A stretch of DNA of 11,557 bases from an uncultured Collinsella sp. (GCA_958438955.1 CAUBTS010000061.1:1-11557); one strand, 5' to 3'. Shown: positions 1-7,752, counted from the stretch's first letter. Notes: generated by a model from the sequence alone, not told the origin. Made by a program: numbers and translations.

Positions 1-233
1 TTGGGAAAGTGCGTCCCACTTTGGGGGCTGATTCTGGGACGTGGTTTCCGGTTGGCTCTCATTGGGAAAGTTCATCCCATTTCTCGGCCTAATTATGGGA
101 CGCAGTTTCCCGTTGAGGACCCTTTGGGAAAGTGCGTCCCGGTCTGGGCGCTCAAACTGGGATGGATTTTCCGGATGAGGGCTTGACGGAAAATGTGTCC
201 CGTTCCGGGCGCTAATTGTGGGATGCAGTTTCC
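1..233. repeat. Left palindromic repeat array (4 units, 61-62 bp period)
   Basis: Four units lie at about 3-49, 64-111, 126-172 and 188-233. Each consists of a 15-16 nt arm close to GGGAAAnTGCRTCCCA, a loop of about 16 nt and the same arm inverted. Units are joined by linkers of about 14 nt. The array starts at the window edge and may continue outside it. Unit starts are 61-62 bp apart, which is not a multiple of three, so the short open frames crossing it are probably not genes. Arms vary mainly at the base after GGGAAA and at the R position. Units 1-3 align colinearly with the fourth to sixth units of the right array. The function is unknown. Confidence 0.85.
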
Positions 234-257
234 GCTTGCGGAGTCTCCACTCAACAG

Positions 258-295
258 AAAACCCGGGTGGCCTGTTTTTTGGCTACCCGGGTTTT
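258..295 (-). terminator. Intrinsic terminator of the surface-protein gene
   Basis: A 15-bp stem (258-272 with 281-295) around ACCCGGGT has one G-U-compatible mismatch and an 8-nt T-rich loop. It lies 28 bp past the stop codon at 323. A/T tracts flank both sides, so it could work in both directions, but the gene on the minus strand is its obvious client. Confidence 0.85.
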
Positions 296-322
296 TGGGT
301 TGTCGATATGTTCGACTGGCTA

Positions 323-3300
323 CTAGTGGGTCTTGCGGCGCTTGATCAGCATGATGAGGGCTATCACTACGAGCGTTGCTCCCGCTGCTGCTGCGGTGGC
401 GACTAGGGCGAATGTTTGGTCGCCGGTGTTTGCGAGGTTCTTCGCTGTGGTCGTAGTCTTGACCTTGGTGTCGGTCTTAGCTCCGTTGTCGGACTTGGGC
501 TTGTCCGGGTTCGTCGGGGTCTCAGGAGTCTCGGGGTCCTTTGAGCCTTCGGAATCGGTTGGGCCGGCGGTGTTTACCAGCGTATGGTCCAGGAACTTCT
601 TGGCGCCCGCACTTGCCTGTGAGAACAGGCGGCGCGTGCGGATCGGGGTGGCGTTCACCGTTGTGGACGCCGTCTCCTCGGCCTCGATATTCACGAGCGT
701 CGTGCCGGTGTCGAGGCCCACGTCGTTGTATCCCACGTGGCAGTAATACTGCGCACCGTCATCGTCTGCGGTCAGGTCAATCTCGAGCTTTGAGGCCGTT
801 CCAGCCGCGAGGTTGCCATCGGCACCCACGAGCTTAAACTCTGTCTCGCCGCGGCCCTTGCGGTACCACATATAGGTCGGTGCCAGCCCTGTTTCGCTAT
901 CGTCGGCACCGAGTTGCTTCACATGGCCAATCGCCGAGAGCGTCAGGTGGCTTCCCGCCGCGCGCTCAACCGAAGAGTCGTATCCAAGATCCGACCCCTC
1001 CGCAGCATCCGCCGCAGGTCCGCTCACGGTCATCGTCATGCCATCGAGCATGGTCTTGACCGTGATGATTGCCGAGCGAATACCTGTTTCGGTCGTGGAT
1101 CCATTCTTAACGGCGGCGATGGCGAATCGATACTCCGTATTGGGCTGCAGCCCATCCCACTTGAGCGAGGTCTGCGTGTTGTCGGCAATCTTCCAGCTAT
1201 TGACGACCGCATCCGCCGCATTGCTCTGCAGCATGCCCACGCCGTAGCTAAAGCCACTCTTGTTTGCGAGTACATCGTCCCAGCTAAACGTAACGCTGGT
1301 CGAATCGACGGCGTTTGCCGTAAAGCCCGTCACGGCCGGCGCGTCGGGCATCTCGACGTCCTTAACGTCATAGCCCACGATCCAGAACTGGTCGGTGTCC
1401 TTGGTGCCGAGCTTGTCGCCCGAGTCTGCCTCGAACTTGTCGACATCCACCGCGTTGACGCCCAGACGCCACACAAAACCGTACTTGCCCTGCGCGGCCT
1501 CGGGCAGGTTGTCGACGGTGCCGCCGTATTCGGTCGATTCACTCGAGGAGTTACCCGTAGTAAAGCCGGCGTTGGCACCAAAGCACAGGCCGCCAAACAA
1601 CTCGTGCTTTGCGAGCTTCGCGCCCATGACAACGCTGCCGTTCAGCGTCAAGCCGAGCTCGAGCTCCTGCTCCTTGCCCTCCTCGACTTCGATGGTCTGC
1701 TCAATGCTCGCCCCCGACTGCGCGGCGGCGCCGTTAAACCCATCGTGCGTGTAGGCGCGCGTTACGCCAGGCTTGCCCAGGCCAAAGGAATCCCCAACGG
1801 GAGTCTCGCCGTTGAGCGTCGTTTGATAGGTTCCGGGTTCTCCCGACCGGTTGGTCAAAAAGTAGCTGAGCGGCGTCATATTGTGCTGTTTGGCAATGCG
1901 GTCATAGGCCTCGACATTAACGACCGAGGTCTGCGCGCCGAGCGACACGGGCGCCGCCATCACGCCCTTGCCACCAGTTTCCTCATTTTCGATCTCATAC
2001 TCGTAATAGACCATCGGAATCGTGTAGAGCACGGCCTTGTCACCCTCGCCGGCATGCGACTCATAGCTTACGCTTGCGCTGACCGTGCGCTCGCTCCGGT
2101 AGTCATAGCATCCCTCGGCGGCAAAATCGACTGAAGCATTCATCGCGACCAGGGGCGGACCGGTCTGCACCTCGACGGCAACGCCCAACTCGGCGCCAAT
2201 GGTATAGCCCTGGGATGTCCCCGTGCCCTTTTCCTCTCCGTATGACGTGCCGCCCAACACCAGATAGCCGTATGCCTGCTCCAGATCCTCAACATAGGGC
2301 GCATCCTGCAGCACGGCAAGCACGCGCGGGTTGGTATAGACCTTGTAACGGTCCTTGTACGTGATCTTGACGCTGTCGTTGTCGACATCGGGCAGCGCGA
2401 GCGAGATAAATGTGCCGTAGGTAGTGCCGCGACGGTTGCTCTCGCTAATCACCTGCTCCTCGCCGCGGCGCACCTTTCCGTTCTCGTCGAGCGAAAAATG
2501 CGAGGCGGTCATCCAATAGTAGTCATCGTTCTTGCGCAGGTCCTCGTCGCGGTGCTTGCCCACCACGGCGATAAAGCTCTCGTTATAGCGGTCCGAACCC
2601 GAGACGCTGCCCGCCTTGACGTCGCTGATCCACACCTGCTCTATACCCTTGTGGTCATGCTTGTTGCTGCTGTTGTATTGCTGACCGCTCATGCTCATGG
2701 TTCCGACCATGGACCCCAAGCCCTGAGCCCCGCTCTGTGCCGTGTTGCAGGCAAAGTCGCGGAACACATCGCCGCCCACGAGCACCTCGTCAACCGCCAG
2801 CTGCTCGGACAGGCCGTCAAGGTTGGCAGTGGCAAGGGCAATAGGCGCCAAGGTGCACGGATAGCGCTTATCCTGAGCGCTATCCTTCCATGCGCTGTTG
2901 GGCACATGCATCAGCCCATAGGAGGCGAGGAGCCCGTCTCTGTATTCCTTACAATCGGAAAGCTTGAACTCGCCAGACTCCGAGTCAAAATACGCGTAGC
3001 GGTACAGCGCGCCGTACAGCCCCTTGCTGCCGTCAGAAGCGCCGTAATCAAAAGCGCTGCGTTGCCAGTCATAGCCCGCAAGAATAAGGCCCGTGACGGT
3101 TTCACCCGTCTTCTTTCCTTCTTCATCGTAGGCGGCAAACGTGCCGAACGTCGCATTCGCAGCGACCATGGTCTTGCCGTTCGCGGAGAGGGAGATTGCG
3201 CCCGCGTCGCCCAGAGCATCGACATGGACGAGCGCACCCTTGGATGCATCCCACGAAAACAGCTCGCAATGCGTCGACTTATCAATATTCTTCTTGCCGT

Positions 3301-3667
3301 AGGGTGCCGAGACCACGATGGCGAGGTCATCGCAAAAATCGCGATCGAGGTCGCCGGCCGCTAGCGAAACGACAGGAGCTGACTGAAGCTGCGTCCAGGA
3401 GTCGTTCCCGCCCTTGTTGTGCGTGGTGTAGTCCGCGGCGTTACCGGCATCGATCTTGACGACGCTTTGCTTCCAGTTGCCGCCCTCCAAGTCATACATG
3501 TCGACTACAGCCTTGCGCACGCCGTTCTCGTCGACATAGCAGCCCGCGTAGACAAAAAGCTCGTCGACGCCGTCGCCATCGACATCGCCCGCCTCGACAT
3601 CAAAGACGGCGTCGTGCTCTTGCAGGTAACCGGCATCCAGGTACTTAAAACGGCCTTCGTACATCAT
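323..3667 (-). CDS. LANTG-anchored surface protein, C-terminal part (out of frame with its N-terminal part)
   Basis: This frame holds the larger part of an extracellular protein, 1,114 residues from the first in-frame ATG. Seen in order: FG-GAP/VCBS-like blades with acidic calcium-type loops (GDVDGDGVDE at 27-36; similar stretches near 101-120, 274-302 and 422-440); a beta-rich region of about 500-770 that I cannot assign; a fibronectin type III domain at about 776-873; an Ig-like domain at about 900-995 with YYC at 974-976 but no first cysteine; a Pro/Thr/Lys/Asp-rich wall spacer at about 1035-1077; LANTG at 1078-1082; a hydrophobic helix and an RR-containing tail. It has no signal peptide and no good ribosome site before its ATG codons, so it should not be exported as a separate protein. 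It continues the gene at 3645-4412 after a +1 shift; the joined product would be about 1,362 residues. Role inferred as adhesion or glycan/protein binding; ligand unknown. Confidence 0.85.
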   Translation of the reverse strand: MMYEGRFKYLDAGYLQEHDAVFDVEAGDVDGDGVDELFVYAGCYVDENGVRKAVVDMYDLEGGNWKQSVVKIDAGNAADYTTHNKGGNDSWTQLQSAPVVSLAAGDLDRDFCDDLAIVVSAPYGKKNIDKSTHCELFSWDASKGALVHVDALGDAGAISLSANGKTMVAANATFGTFAAYDEEGKKTGETVTGLILAGYDWQRSAFDYGASDGSKGLYGALYRYAYFDSESGEFKLSDCKEYRDGLLASYGLMHVPNSAWKDSAQDKRYPCTLAPIALATANLDGLSEQLAVDEVLVGGDVFRDFACNTAQSGAQGLGSMVGTMSMSGQQYNSSNKHDHKGIEQVWISDVKAGSVSGSDRYNESFIAVVGKHRDEDLRKNDDYYWMTASHFSLDENGKVRRGEEQVISESNRRGTTYGTFISLALPDVDNDSVKITYKDRYKVYTNPRVLAVLQDAPYVEDLEQAYGYLVLGGTSYGEEKGTGTSQGYTIGAELGVAVEVQTGPPLVAMNASVDFAAEGCYDYRSERTVSASVSYESHAGEGDKAVLYTIPMVYYEYEIENEETGGKGVMAAPVSLGAQTSVVNVEAYDRIAKQHNMTPLSYFLTNRSGEPGTYQTTLNGETPVGDSFGLGKPGVTRAYTHDGFNGAAAQSGASIEQTIEVEEGKEQELELGLTLNGSVVMGAKLAKHELFGGLCFGANAGFTTGNSSSESTEYGGTVDNLPEAAQGKYGFVWRLGVNAVDVDKFEADSGDKLGTKDTDQFWIVGYDVKDVEMPDAPAVTGFTANAVDSTSVTFSWDDVLANKSGFSYGVGMLQSNAADAVVNSWKIADNTQTSLKWDGLQPNTEYRFAIAAVKNGSTTETGIRSAIITVKTMLDGMTMTVSGPAADAAEGSDLGYDSSVERAAGSHLTLSAIGHVKQLGADDSETGLAPTYMWYRKGRGETEFKLVGADGNLAAGTASKLEIDLTADDDGAQYYCHVGYNDVGLDTGTTLVNIEAEETASTTVNATPIRTRRLFSQASAGAKKFLDHTLVNTAGPTDSEGSKDPETPETPTNPDKPKSDNGAKTDTKVKTTTTAKNLANTGDQTFALVATAAAAGATLVVIALIMLIKRRKTH
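3645..3667 (-). other. Frame-break junction in the surface-protein gene
   Basis: On the minus strand the upstream frame reads CCG TTT TAA G. The downstream frame reads CGT TTT AAG. The run of four T is at 3647-3650. Removing one T, or a ribosome slipping +1 from TTT to TTT at the stop codon, joins ...DVRRPF directly to KYLDAGY... The site resembles the logic of the prfB +1 shift (a codon able to re-pair, followed by a stop). I see no strong Shine-Dalgarno-like stimulator next to it, so a fixed indel or sequencing error is at least as likely. Confidence 0.75.
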
Positions 3668-4412
3668 TATTAGTGTTGACCGTCACCGGCAGGTGTGTGT
3701 CGAGAGTGCGCGTACGCCCGTTGCTAAACGAGTAGAGGACCAGCTCAACCTTTCCGGCGTATGACTTGCCGTCAATCGTCGTGGAGGAACTGTCGCCGTA
3801 GGCACGGAGCTCGGCAACGCGGCTCTTTTTGCCCGTGCTGGCGTCGCTGCAGAACTCAACACTCGTGGCGTGAATGCCCGAGAAACCGTTGTTGTCGTTG
3901 GCGAGTACTGTTGAGGACTCATTGTTGCTTAGGTACGACCAGGTGCCGCCACCGTAGTCGCTATGCTTGTAGAGATCGCTGTTCGTATCGAAGTTGTTGA
4001 CGTTTTGCCAGAACTTTGCGGCGCCCCACACACTTCCATAGCCATCGGTGAGTTTGCTGCTGCCGCCAATGTCACCGCGCTCGACGTTCTCGAGCTTGTC
4101 GCGCAGAGTGTAGCGATTGCCATGGCTACCGTTAGCTGCCATATAGACCTCGCTGCGCGTGGCAAACGTCGTGGGGGTATCAGTGGAATAGGGGCCAACG
4201 GTATCGGCCGGAATGTCCTCGCTCGTGCCCAGACCCAGGGCTTGATAATCCTGCTCGGTCATATCGGTGATTGCGGGCGCGTCTGCCGCCTGGGCAACCT
4301 GGGGCGTGGCCGTGAAGCAGGCGACGCTCGTGGCGATCAACGCAGCAAGCGCCGCCGTCCCAACAAGCGGGATTTTCGACAGCCTACGGATACGGGGGTG
4401 TGGAACGTACAT
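3645..4412 (-). CDS. Surface protein, N-terminal part with signal peptide (frame ends early)
   Basis: The start at 4412 is preferred over upstream in-frame ATGs (4448, 4469) because GCGAGG lies 6 nt before it and the product then begins with a normal signal peptide: basic MYVPHPRIRRLSK, a hydrophobic core at about residues 14-34, and a likely cut after VAQA at 42. The following 213 residues (AITDMTEQDYQALGLGTSED onward) are extracellular-type, rich in Ser, Asn, Gly and Tyr; I recognise no domain. The frame stops at TAA 3645-3647 and overlaps the next open frame by 23 nt. Because this half has the export signal and the next has the sorting signal, the two are almost certainly one ancestral gene. 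Alternatives to a dead gene are an assembly error or a +1 recoding site at TTT-TAA-G. Confidence 0.8.
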   Translation of the reverse strand: MYVPHPRIRRLSKIPLVGTAALAALIATSVACFTATPQVAQAADAPAITDMTEQDYQALGLGTSEDIPADTVGPYSTDTPTTFATRSEVYMAANGSHGNRYTLRDKLENVERGDIGGSSKLTDGYGSVWGAAKFWQNVNNFDTNSDLYKHSDYGGGTWSYLSNNESSTVLANDNNGFSGIHATSVEFCSDASTGKKSRVAELRAYGDSSSTTIDGKSYAGKVELVLYSFSNGRTRTLDTHLPVTVNTNNDVRRPF

Positions 4413-4443
4413 GAGGGACCTCGCTTTATTCGAGTGGAGTGGA

Positions 4444-4517
4444 CTCATTTTTGCAAATGATACATCCAATGCCCGATATCACGTGTCTCATTTTCGCCAA
4501 CGGCGTGTCTCATTTTT
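4444..4517 (-). promoter_or_regulatory. Three phased direct repeats upstream of the surface-protein gene
   Basis: On the plus strand CGTGTCTCATTTT occurs exactly twice (starts 4482 and 4504), and its CTCATTTT core a third time from 4444. Core starts at 4444, 4487 and 4509 are 43 and 22 bp apart, about four and two helical turns. They lie 32-105 bp upstream of the start at 4412, where a regulator could act. I could not identify a convincing -35/-10 pair, so a protein-binding role is inferred. Confidence 0.5.
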
Positions 4518-4535
4518 GAGAATCCGAGATGCCGC

Positions 4536-4990
4536 GGAAATCTTATCCCAGCTCAAAGGCCATTTCTGGGATGTATTTTCCGTCGAGTGCCTCATCGGGA
4601 AACTGCATCCCATTTCAAGCGTCGATTCTGGGACGCATTTTCCCCTTAGACCCTCAACCGGAAACCGCATCCCACTTTGAGCGCAAATTCCGGGATGCAT
4701 TTTCCGCTTGAGCCTCATTGGGAAACGGCGTCCCACTTTGAGGGCTGATTGTGGGATGCATTTTCCGGTTTTGCTCTCATTGGGAAAATGCATCCCGTTT
4801 CTTGACCGAATAATGGGACGCAATTTCCCGTTGGAGCGCCTTTGGGAAAGTGTGTCCCACTTCGACCGCCCAGAGTGGGATGCACTTTCCGCAAAGCACC
4901 TCAACGGGAAACTACGTCCCATTCCAAAGGCAAATTCCGGGACGCATTTTTCGAAAGCCTGCCCATCCGGAAAGCCCGTCCCACTTTGGA
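4536..4990. repeat. Right palindromic repeat array (7 units plus a half unit)
   Basis: Units lie at about 4536-4581, 4597-4643, 4660-4705, 4720-4766, 4782-4829, 4844-4890 and 4906-4952, with a lone left arm from 4968. Unit starts are 60-63 bp apart. Arms follow GGGAAAnTGCRTCCCA and its inverse, as in the left array. Outer units are more degenerate (first unit GGAAATCTTATCCCA; last complete unit ends in TTTTTCG), while the middle ones are best conserved. Units 4-6 match left-array units 1-3, including linkers such as GCTCTCATT. Open frames through the array give a periodic GKC.P / FP.-like pattern on both strands, explained by the DNA repeat and not evidence of a protein. Confidence 0.88.
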
Positions 4991-5042
4991 CGCATCCGGG
5001 CACGGAGCCATCGACCTATCAGGCCTCCCATCAATAAAGAGG

Positions 5043-5171
5043 CGTCCTCCCGGACGGCGGGGCACGAAGTTCATCGCGAGTTCCGCACGCAAAGAAGGCC
5101 ACTTAATGTGGCCTTCGTCTTGCGCAGGACTGTAGAGCAGGGAACTTCGTGCCCCGACGCCCGGGAGGACG
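5043..5171. repeat. Nested long inverted repeat, probable terminator of the flavodoxin-like gene
   Basis: Outer arms 5043-5072 and 5142-5171 match at 28 of 30 positions (around GGGGCACGAAGTTC). Inside is a perfect 9-bp hairpin, GAAGGCCAC / GTGGCCTTC (5094-5102 with 5108-5116, loop TTAAT). Read on the minus strand, one of the two outer mismatches becomes a G-U pair and the inner hairpin is followed by TTT. This suits a transcript coming from the flavodoxin-like gene, whose stop is 42 bp away. It is much larger than a simple terminator and could be a mobile palindromic element that also terminates. Confidence 0.7.
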
Positions 5172-5213
5172 TTTCATTTAGAAAGATGGACCGACCGCCG
5201 TCAGCGATGGGAG

Positions 5214-5771
5214 CTACTCGCCCAGCACGGCCTTTTTGGCGGCTGCAGCCATGTTATCCAGATCTTCCTTGGTGGGATGGTCCTTCGCGGCAACCCAGTT
5301 GTCGAGCAGCATCTTATAGCGCGCGTTGTCGGGATCTTGCTCGAGCATGGCCTCGTAGCGCTGCTTGACCGCAGGGCCCATCTTGCCCTGGCACATCGCC
5401 CAACCCGCAAGCTCGGCATCCCCAGCCAAATTAGAAGTTACGCGATCAATAATCTGCTGGTAATAGCTCTGGTCGGCGCCAAAACCGCAGGTGCCAAACA
5501 GGAAGACGCGCTTGCCGTGCAAGGCGGAGAGCAACGTCGCGACCGAAGGCGTGCACGCGCCCTTGTCGCACCAAAAACCGACGAGCACCGTGTCGGCCGC
5601 GCAGGCGCCCTGCGCCTCGAGCGCAACCTGATCTGCATCCGCATCGTCGCTCAACGCCGCGGCATGGACAAACTCAACACCCGCAGCCTGCAGAGCGCGC
5701 TTGATCGCGCCCGAAACCATCCTGGTATTACCGCTCTTGCTGTTAACCACCAAAGAGCATGTCATAGTCAC
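5214..5771 (-). CDS. Flavodoxin-fold protein (Flavodoxin_3-like)
   Basis: A 185-residue cytosolic protein. The N-terminal strand runs into a phosphate-binding loop SKSGNT (11-16), as in FMN-binding flavodoxins. LVGFWCDKGAC (63-73) and LFGTCGFG (91-98) match the second and third loops of the flavodoxin family whose members carry GFWxDKG. Residues about 125-185 form a charged helical tail. FMN binding and one- or two-electron transfer are inferred; substrate and partner are unknown, and no oxidoreductase lies beside it. Cysteines 57, 68, 73, 95 and 127 are unusually many for a flavodoxin. The start is GTG at 5771 with GAGG 4 nt upstream; ATG at 5765 (spacing 10) is an equally possible start two codons in. 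It is a single gene with its own promoter. Confidence 0.85.
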   Translation of the reverse strand: MTMTCSLVVNSKSGNTRMVSGAIKRALQAAGVEFVHAAALSDDADADQVALEAQGACAADTVLVGFWCDKGACTPSVATLLSALHGKRVFLFGTCGFGADQSYYQQIIDRVTSNLAGDAELAGWAMCQGKMGPAVKQRYEAMLEQDPDNARYKMLLDNWVAAKDHPTKEDLDNMAAAAKKAVLGE

Positions 5772-5824
5772 GTTGCCTCGTTTCCCCCAAAACTAAAGCC
5801 ACTAATGCAATTTATTAGATGAAT

Positions 5825-5864
5825 ATCTTAGTACTAACGTGACAGATGTAAACCACCGTCTGTC
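5825..5864 (-). promoter_or_regulatory. Promoter and overlapping inverted repeat of the flavodoxin-like gene
   Basis: On the minus strand TTTACA (5847-5852) and TAAGAT (5825-5830) are 16 nt apart, giving a sigma-A-type promoter 53 nt before the start. The -35 box lies inside an imperfect inverted repeat, GACAGATG (5841-5848) with CGTCTGTC (5857-5864), with one mismatch in eight. A repressor or activator site is inferred from the overlap. Confidence 0.5.
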
Positions 5865-5892
5865 GATTGATTAATTTGCCCCACGGGCTTGC

Positions 5893-7752
5893 TTACTGGG
5901 CGAATTGGCTGCGGTAGAGTTCGGCGTAGAAGCCGCCTGCCGCTAGCAGCTCGTCGTGCGTGCCGCGCTCGATAATCTGGCCGTCGCGCATCACCAAAAT
6001 GCAGTCGGCGTTGCGGATGGTGCTCAGGCGATGCGCCACGACAAAGCTTGTGCGGCCAGCCATGAGCTCATCGAATGCCGCCTGCACCTGCAGCTCGGTG
6101 CGGGTATCGATGCTCGAGGTCGCCTCGTCCAGCAGCAAAATCGCCGGGTCGGTGAGCATGACGCGTGCGATGCACAGCAGCTGTTTTTGACCCTGGCTAA
6201 ACGTGCCGCCGTCCTCGCCGATCACCGTATCGTAGCCGCCTGGCAGCTGCACGATAAACTTGTGCGCGTGCGCGCGCTTGGCCGCCTCGACAACCTGTTC
6301 GCGCGTGGCATCGGGACAACCGTAGGCGATGTTTTCCGCCACCGTGCCCTCGAACAGCCAAGTGTCCTGCAGCACCATGCCAAAGGCGCGGCGCAGGCTT
6401 GCGCGCGTGTAGTCACGCGAGGAACGGCCATCGACCGCAATGCGACCGGCATCGATATCGTAAAAACGCAGTAGCAAATTGATGAGCGTCGTCTTGCCAC
6501 AGCCCGTAGGACCGACCAGGGCAAAGCGCATACCGGGCTTGGCATCGATGCAGATATCCTGCAGCAGCTTGCGGTCGGGCACGTAGCTAAAGTCCACGTG
6601 TTCAAAAGTCACCTCGCCCTGCGGGGCGACAAGCTCTACAGCGTCCGACGCGTCGGGCTCCTGCTCGCGCGCATCGAGCAGCGCAAACATGCGGCGCGCC
6701 GAGGCGTACGCGGTCTGGATCTGCGTAATGACGTTGGTGACCTCGTTGAACGGCTTGGTGTACTGGTTGGCGTAGGACAGGAAGATCTGCACGCCGCCCA
6801 CCGTAAGCGCCGCGGGCACGCCCGTGATCACGCCCACGCAGCCGATCACAGCGACCACGGCATAGATGATGTTATTGATAAAACGCGTACCGGGGTTGGA
6901 GAGCGAACCCATAAACTGCGCGCACTCGCCCGCGGTGTAGAGCTCGGCATTGAGGGCATCGAAGCGCTGCTGAGCGTTGGGGCCATAGGCAAAGGCGTCG
7001 ACAAGCTTTTGCTCGCCCACATACTCCTCGATATGACCACCGAGCTGCCCTTGAATGCGCTGCTGAGCCGTAAAGCTCTTGTTGGAGAGCTTGGCAATAG
7101 CACCGGCAGCAAAGATGGAAAGCGGCGTGACGAGCACCACCACGAGCGTCATGGTCAGGTTAATGGAGAGCATAAACGCGAGCGTGCCCACGATGGTGAT
7201 AACGCCGGTGAAAAGCTGGGTAAAACCCTGCAGCAGGCCGTCACCCACCTGATCCACGTCGTTGACCACGCGGCTCATAAGGTCGCCGTGGGCATGGCTG
7301 TCGATAAAGCTGAGCGGCATACGGCTGAGCTTGTCGCTCGCCTCCACGCGCATGTCGCGCACCGTCTCGTAGGACAGGCGGTTGACGCAGTAGCCTTGTA
7401 GCCACTGGAAGGCCGCAGCACCTACGACGACAATCGCGAGCTTGGTAACGAGCGGCAGCAGTGCGTCAAAGTCCACCTGCCCGGCGGCAACGATCAGGTC
7501 GATGCCCTCGCCGATGAGGATGGGCGTGTAGAGCTGCAGAATCACGGAGATGGCGGCGCTCACAAACGACGCAACAAACGAAATGCGATGCGGACGAACG
7601 TAGCCCAGCAAGCGGCGGGTCACCGCACCCACGGGATAGCGCTCGGGATCGCCGGGCTGGCGCGGACCGTCGCCCAGGTCGTTGAGGTTATCGTTACCGG
7701 ACACGTTGGCCGTCATCGTGGCGACCGAACCGGAGGAAGTGTACGGATTCAT
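5893..7752 (-). CDS. ABC exporter half-transporter, catalytic NBD subunit
   Basis: A 619-residue membrane protein with an ABC exporter transmembrane domain (about 45-355, six helices expected) fused to an ATPase domain (about 378-619). Walker A is GPTGCGKTT (414-422), Q-loop Q462, Walker B ILLLDE with catalytic Glu543, and the switch histidine is His574 in AHRLST. The signature is FSQGQ (518-522) instead of LSGGQ. With the upstream subunit this fits a heterodimeric exporter of the TM287/288, LmrCD or BmrCD type. This subunit supplies the intact Walker B glutamate and histidine, and its weak signature serves the degenerate site. The ATG directly follows the upstream TAA, with AGGAGG 8 nt before it inside the upstream gene, so the two are translationally coupled. 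A long polar N-terminal extension (1-45) precedes the first helix. Substrate (drug, lipid or peptide) unknown. Confidence 0.93.
   Translation of the reverse strand: MNPYTSSGSVATMTANVSGNDNLNDLGDGPRQPGDPERYPVGAVTRRLLGYVRPHRISFVASFVSAAISVILQLYTPILIGEGIDLIVAAGQVDFDALLPLVTKLAIVVVGAAAFQWLQGYCVNRLSYETVRDMRVEASDKLSRMPLSFIDSHAHGDLMSRVVNDVDQVGDGLLQGFTQLFTGVITIVGTLAFMLSINLTMTLVVVLVTPLSIFAAGAIAKLSNKSFTAQQRIQGQLGGHIEEYVGEQKLVDAFAYGPNAQQRFDALNAELYTAGECAQFMGSLSNPGTRFINNIIYAVVAVIGCVGVITGVPAALTVGGVQIFLSYANQYTKPFNEVTNVITQIQTAYASARRMFALLDAREQEPDASDAVELVAPQGEVTFEHVDFSYVPDRKLLQDICIDAKPGMRFALVGPTGCGKTTLINLLLRFYDIDAGRIAVDGRSSRDYTRASLRRAFGMVLQDTWLFEGTVAENIAYGCPDATREQVVEAAKRAHAHKFIVQLPGGYDTVIGEDGGTFSQGQKQLLCIARVMLTDPAILLLDEATSSIDTRTELQVQAAFDELMAGRTSFVVAHRLSTIRNADCILVMRDGQIIERGTHDELLAAGGFYAELYRSQFAQ

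Noticed and set aside
914..2134. 406-codon open frame on the plus strand
   Set aside because: Antisense shadow of the surface-protein gene; Arg/His/Ala-rich product with no domain, while the minus strand has clear domains.
4536..4990. CRISPR array
   Set aside because: Period is regular, but the repeated part is a short motif facing its inverse, linkers and loops are themselves similar between units, and no cas genes are present.
4488..5003. Small repeat protein encoded by the right array
   Set aside because: The 61-62 bp period is not a multiple of three, similar open frames exist on both strands, and the peptide pattern is a by-product of the palindromes.
5881..5892. Terminator right after the exporter operon
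   Set aside because: Only a 4-bp GCCC/GGGC stem with no T tract; too weak to call.
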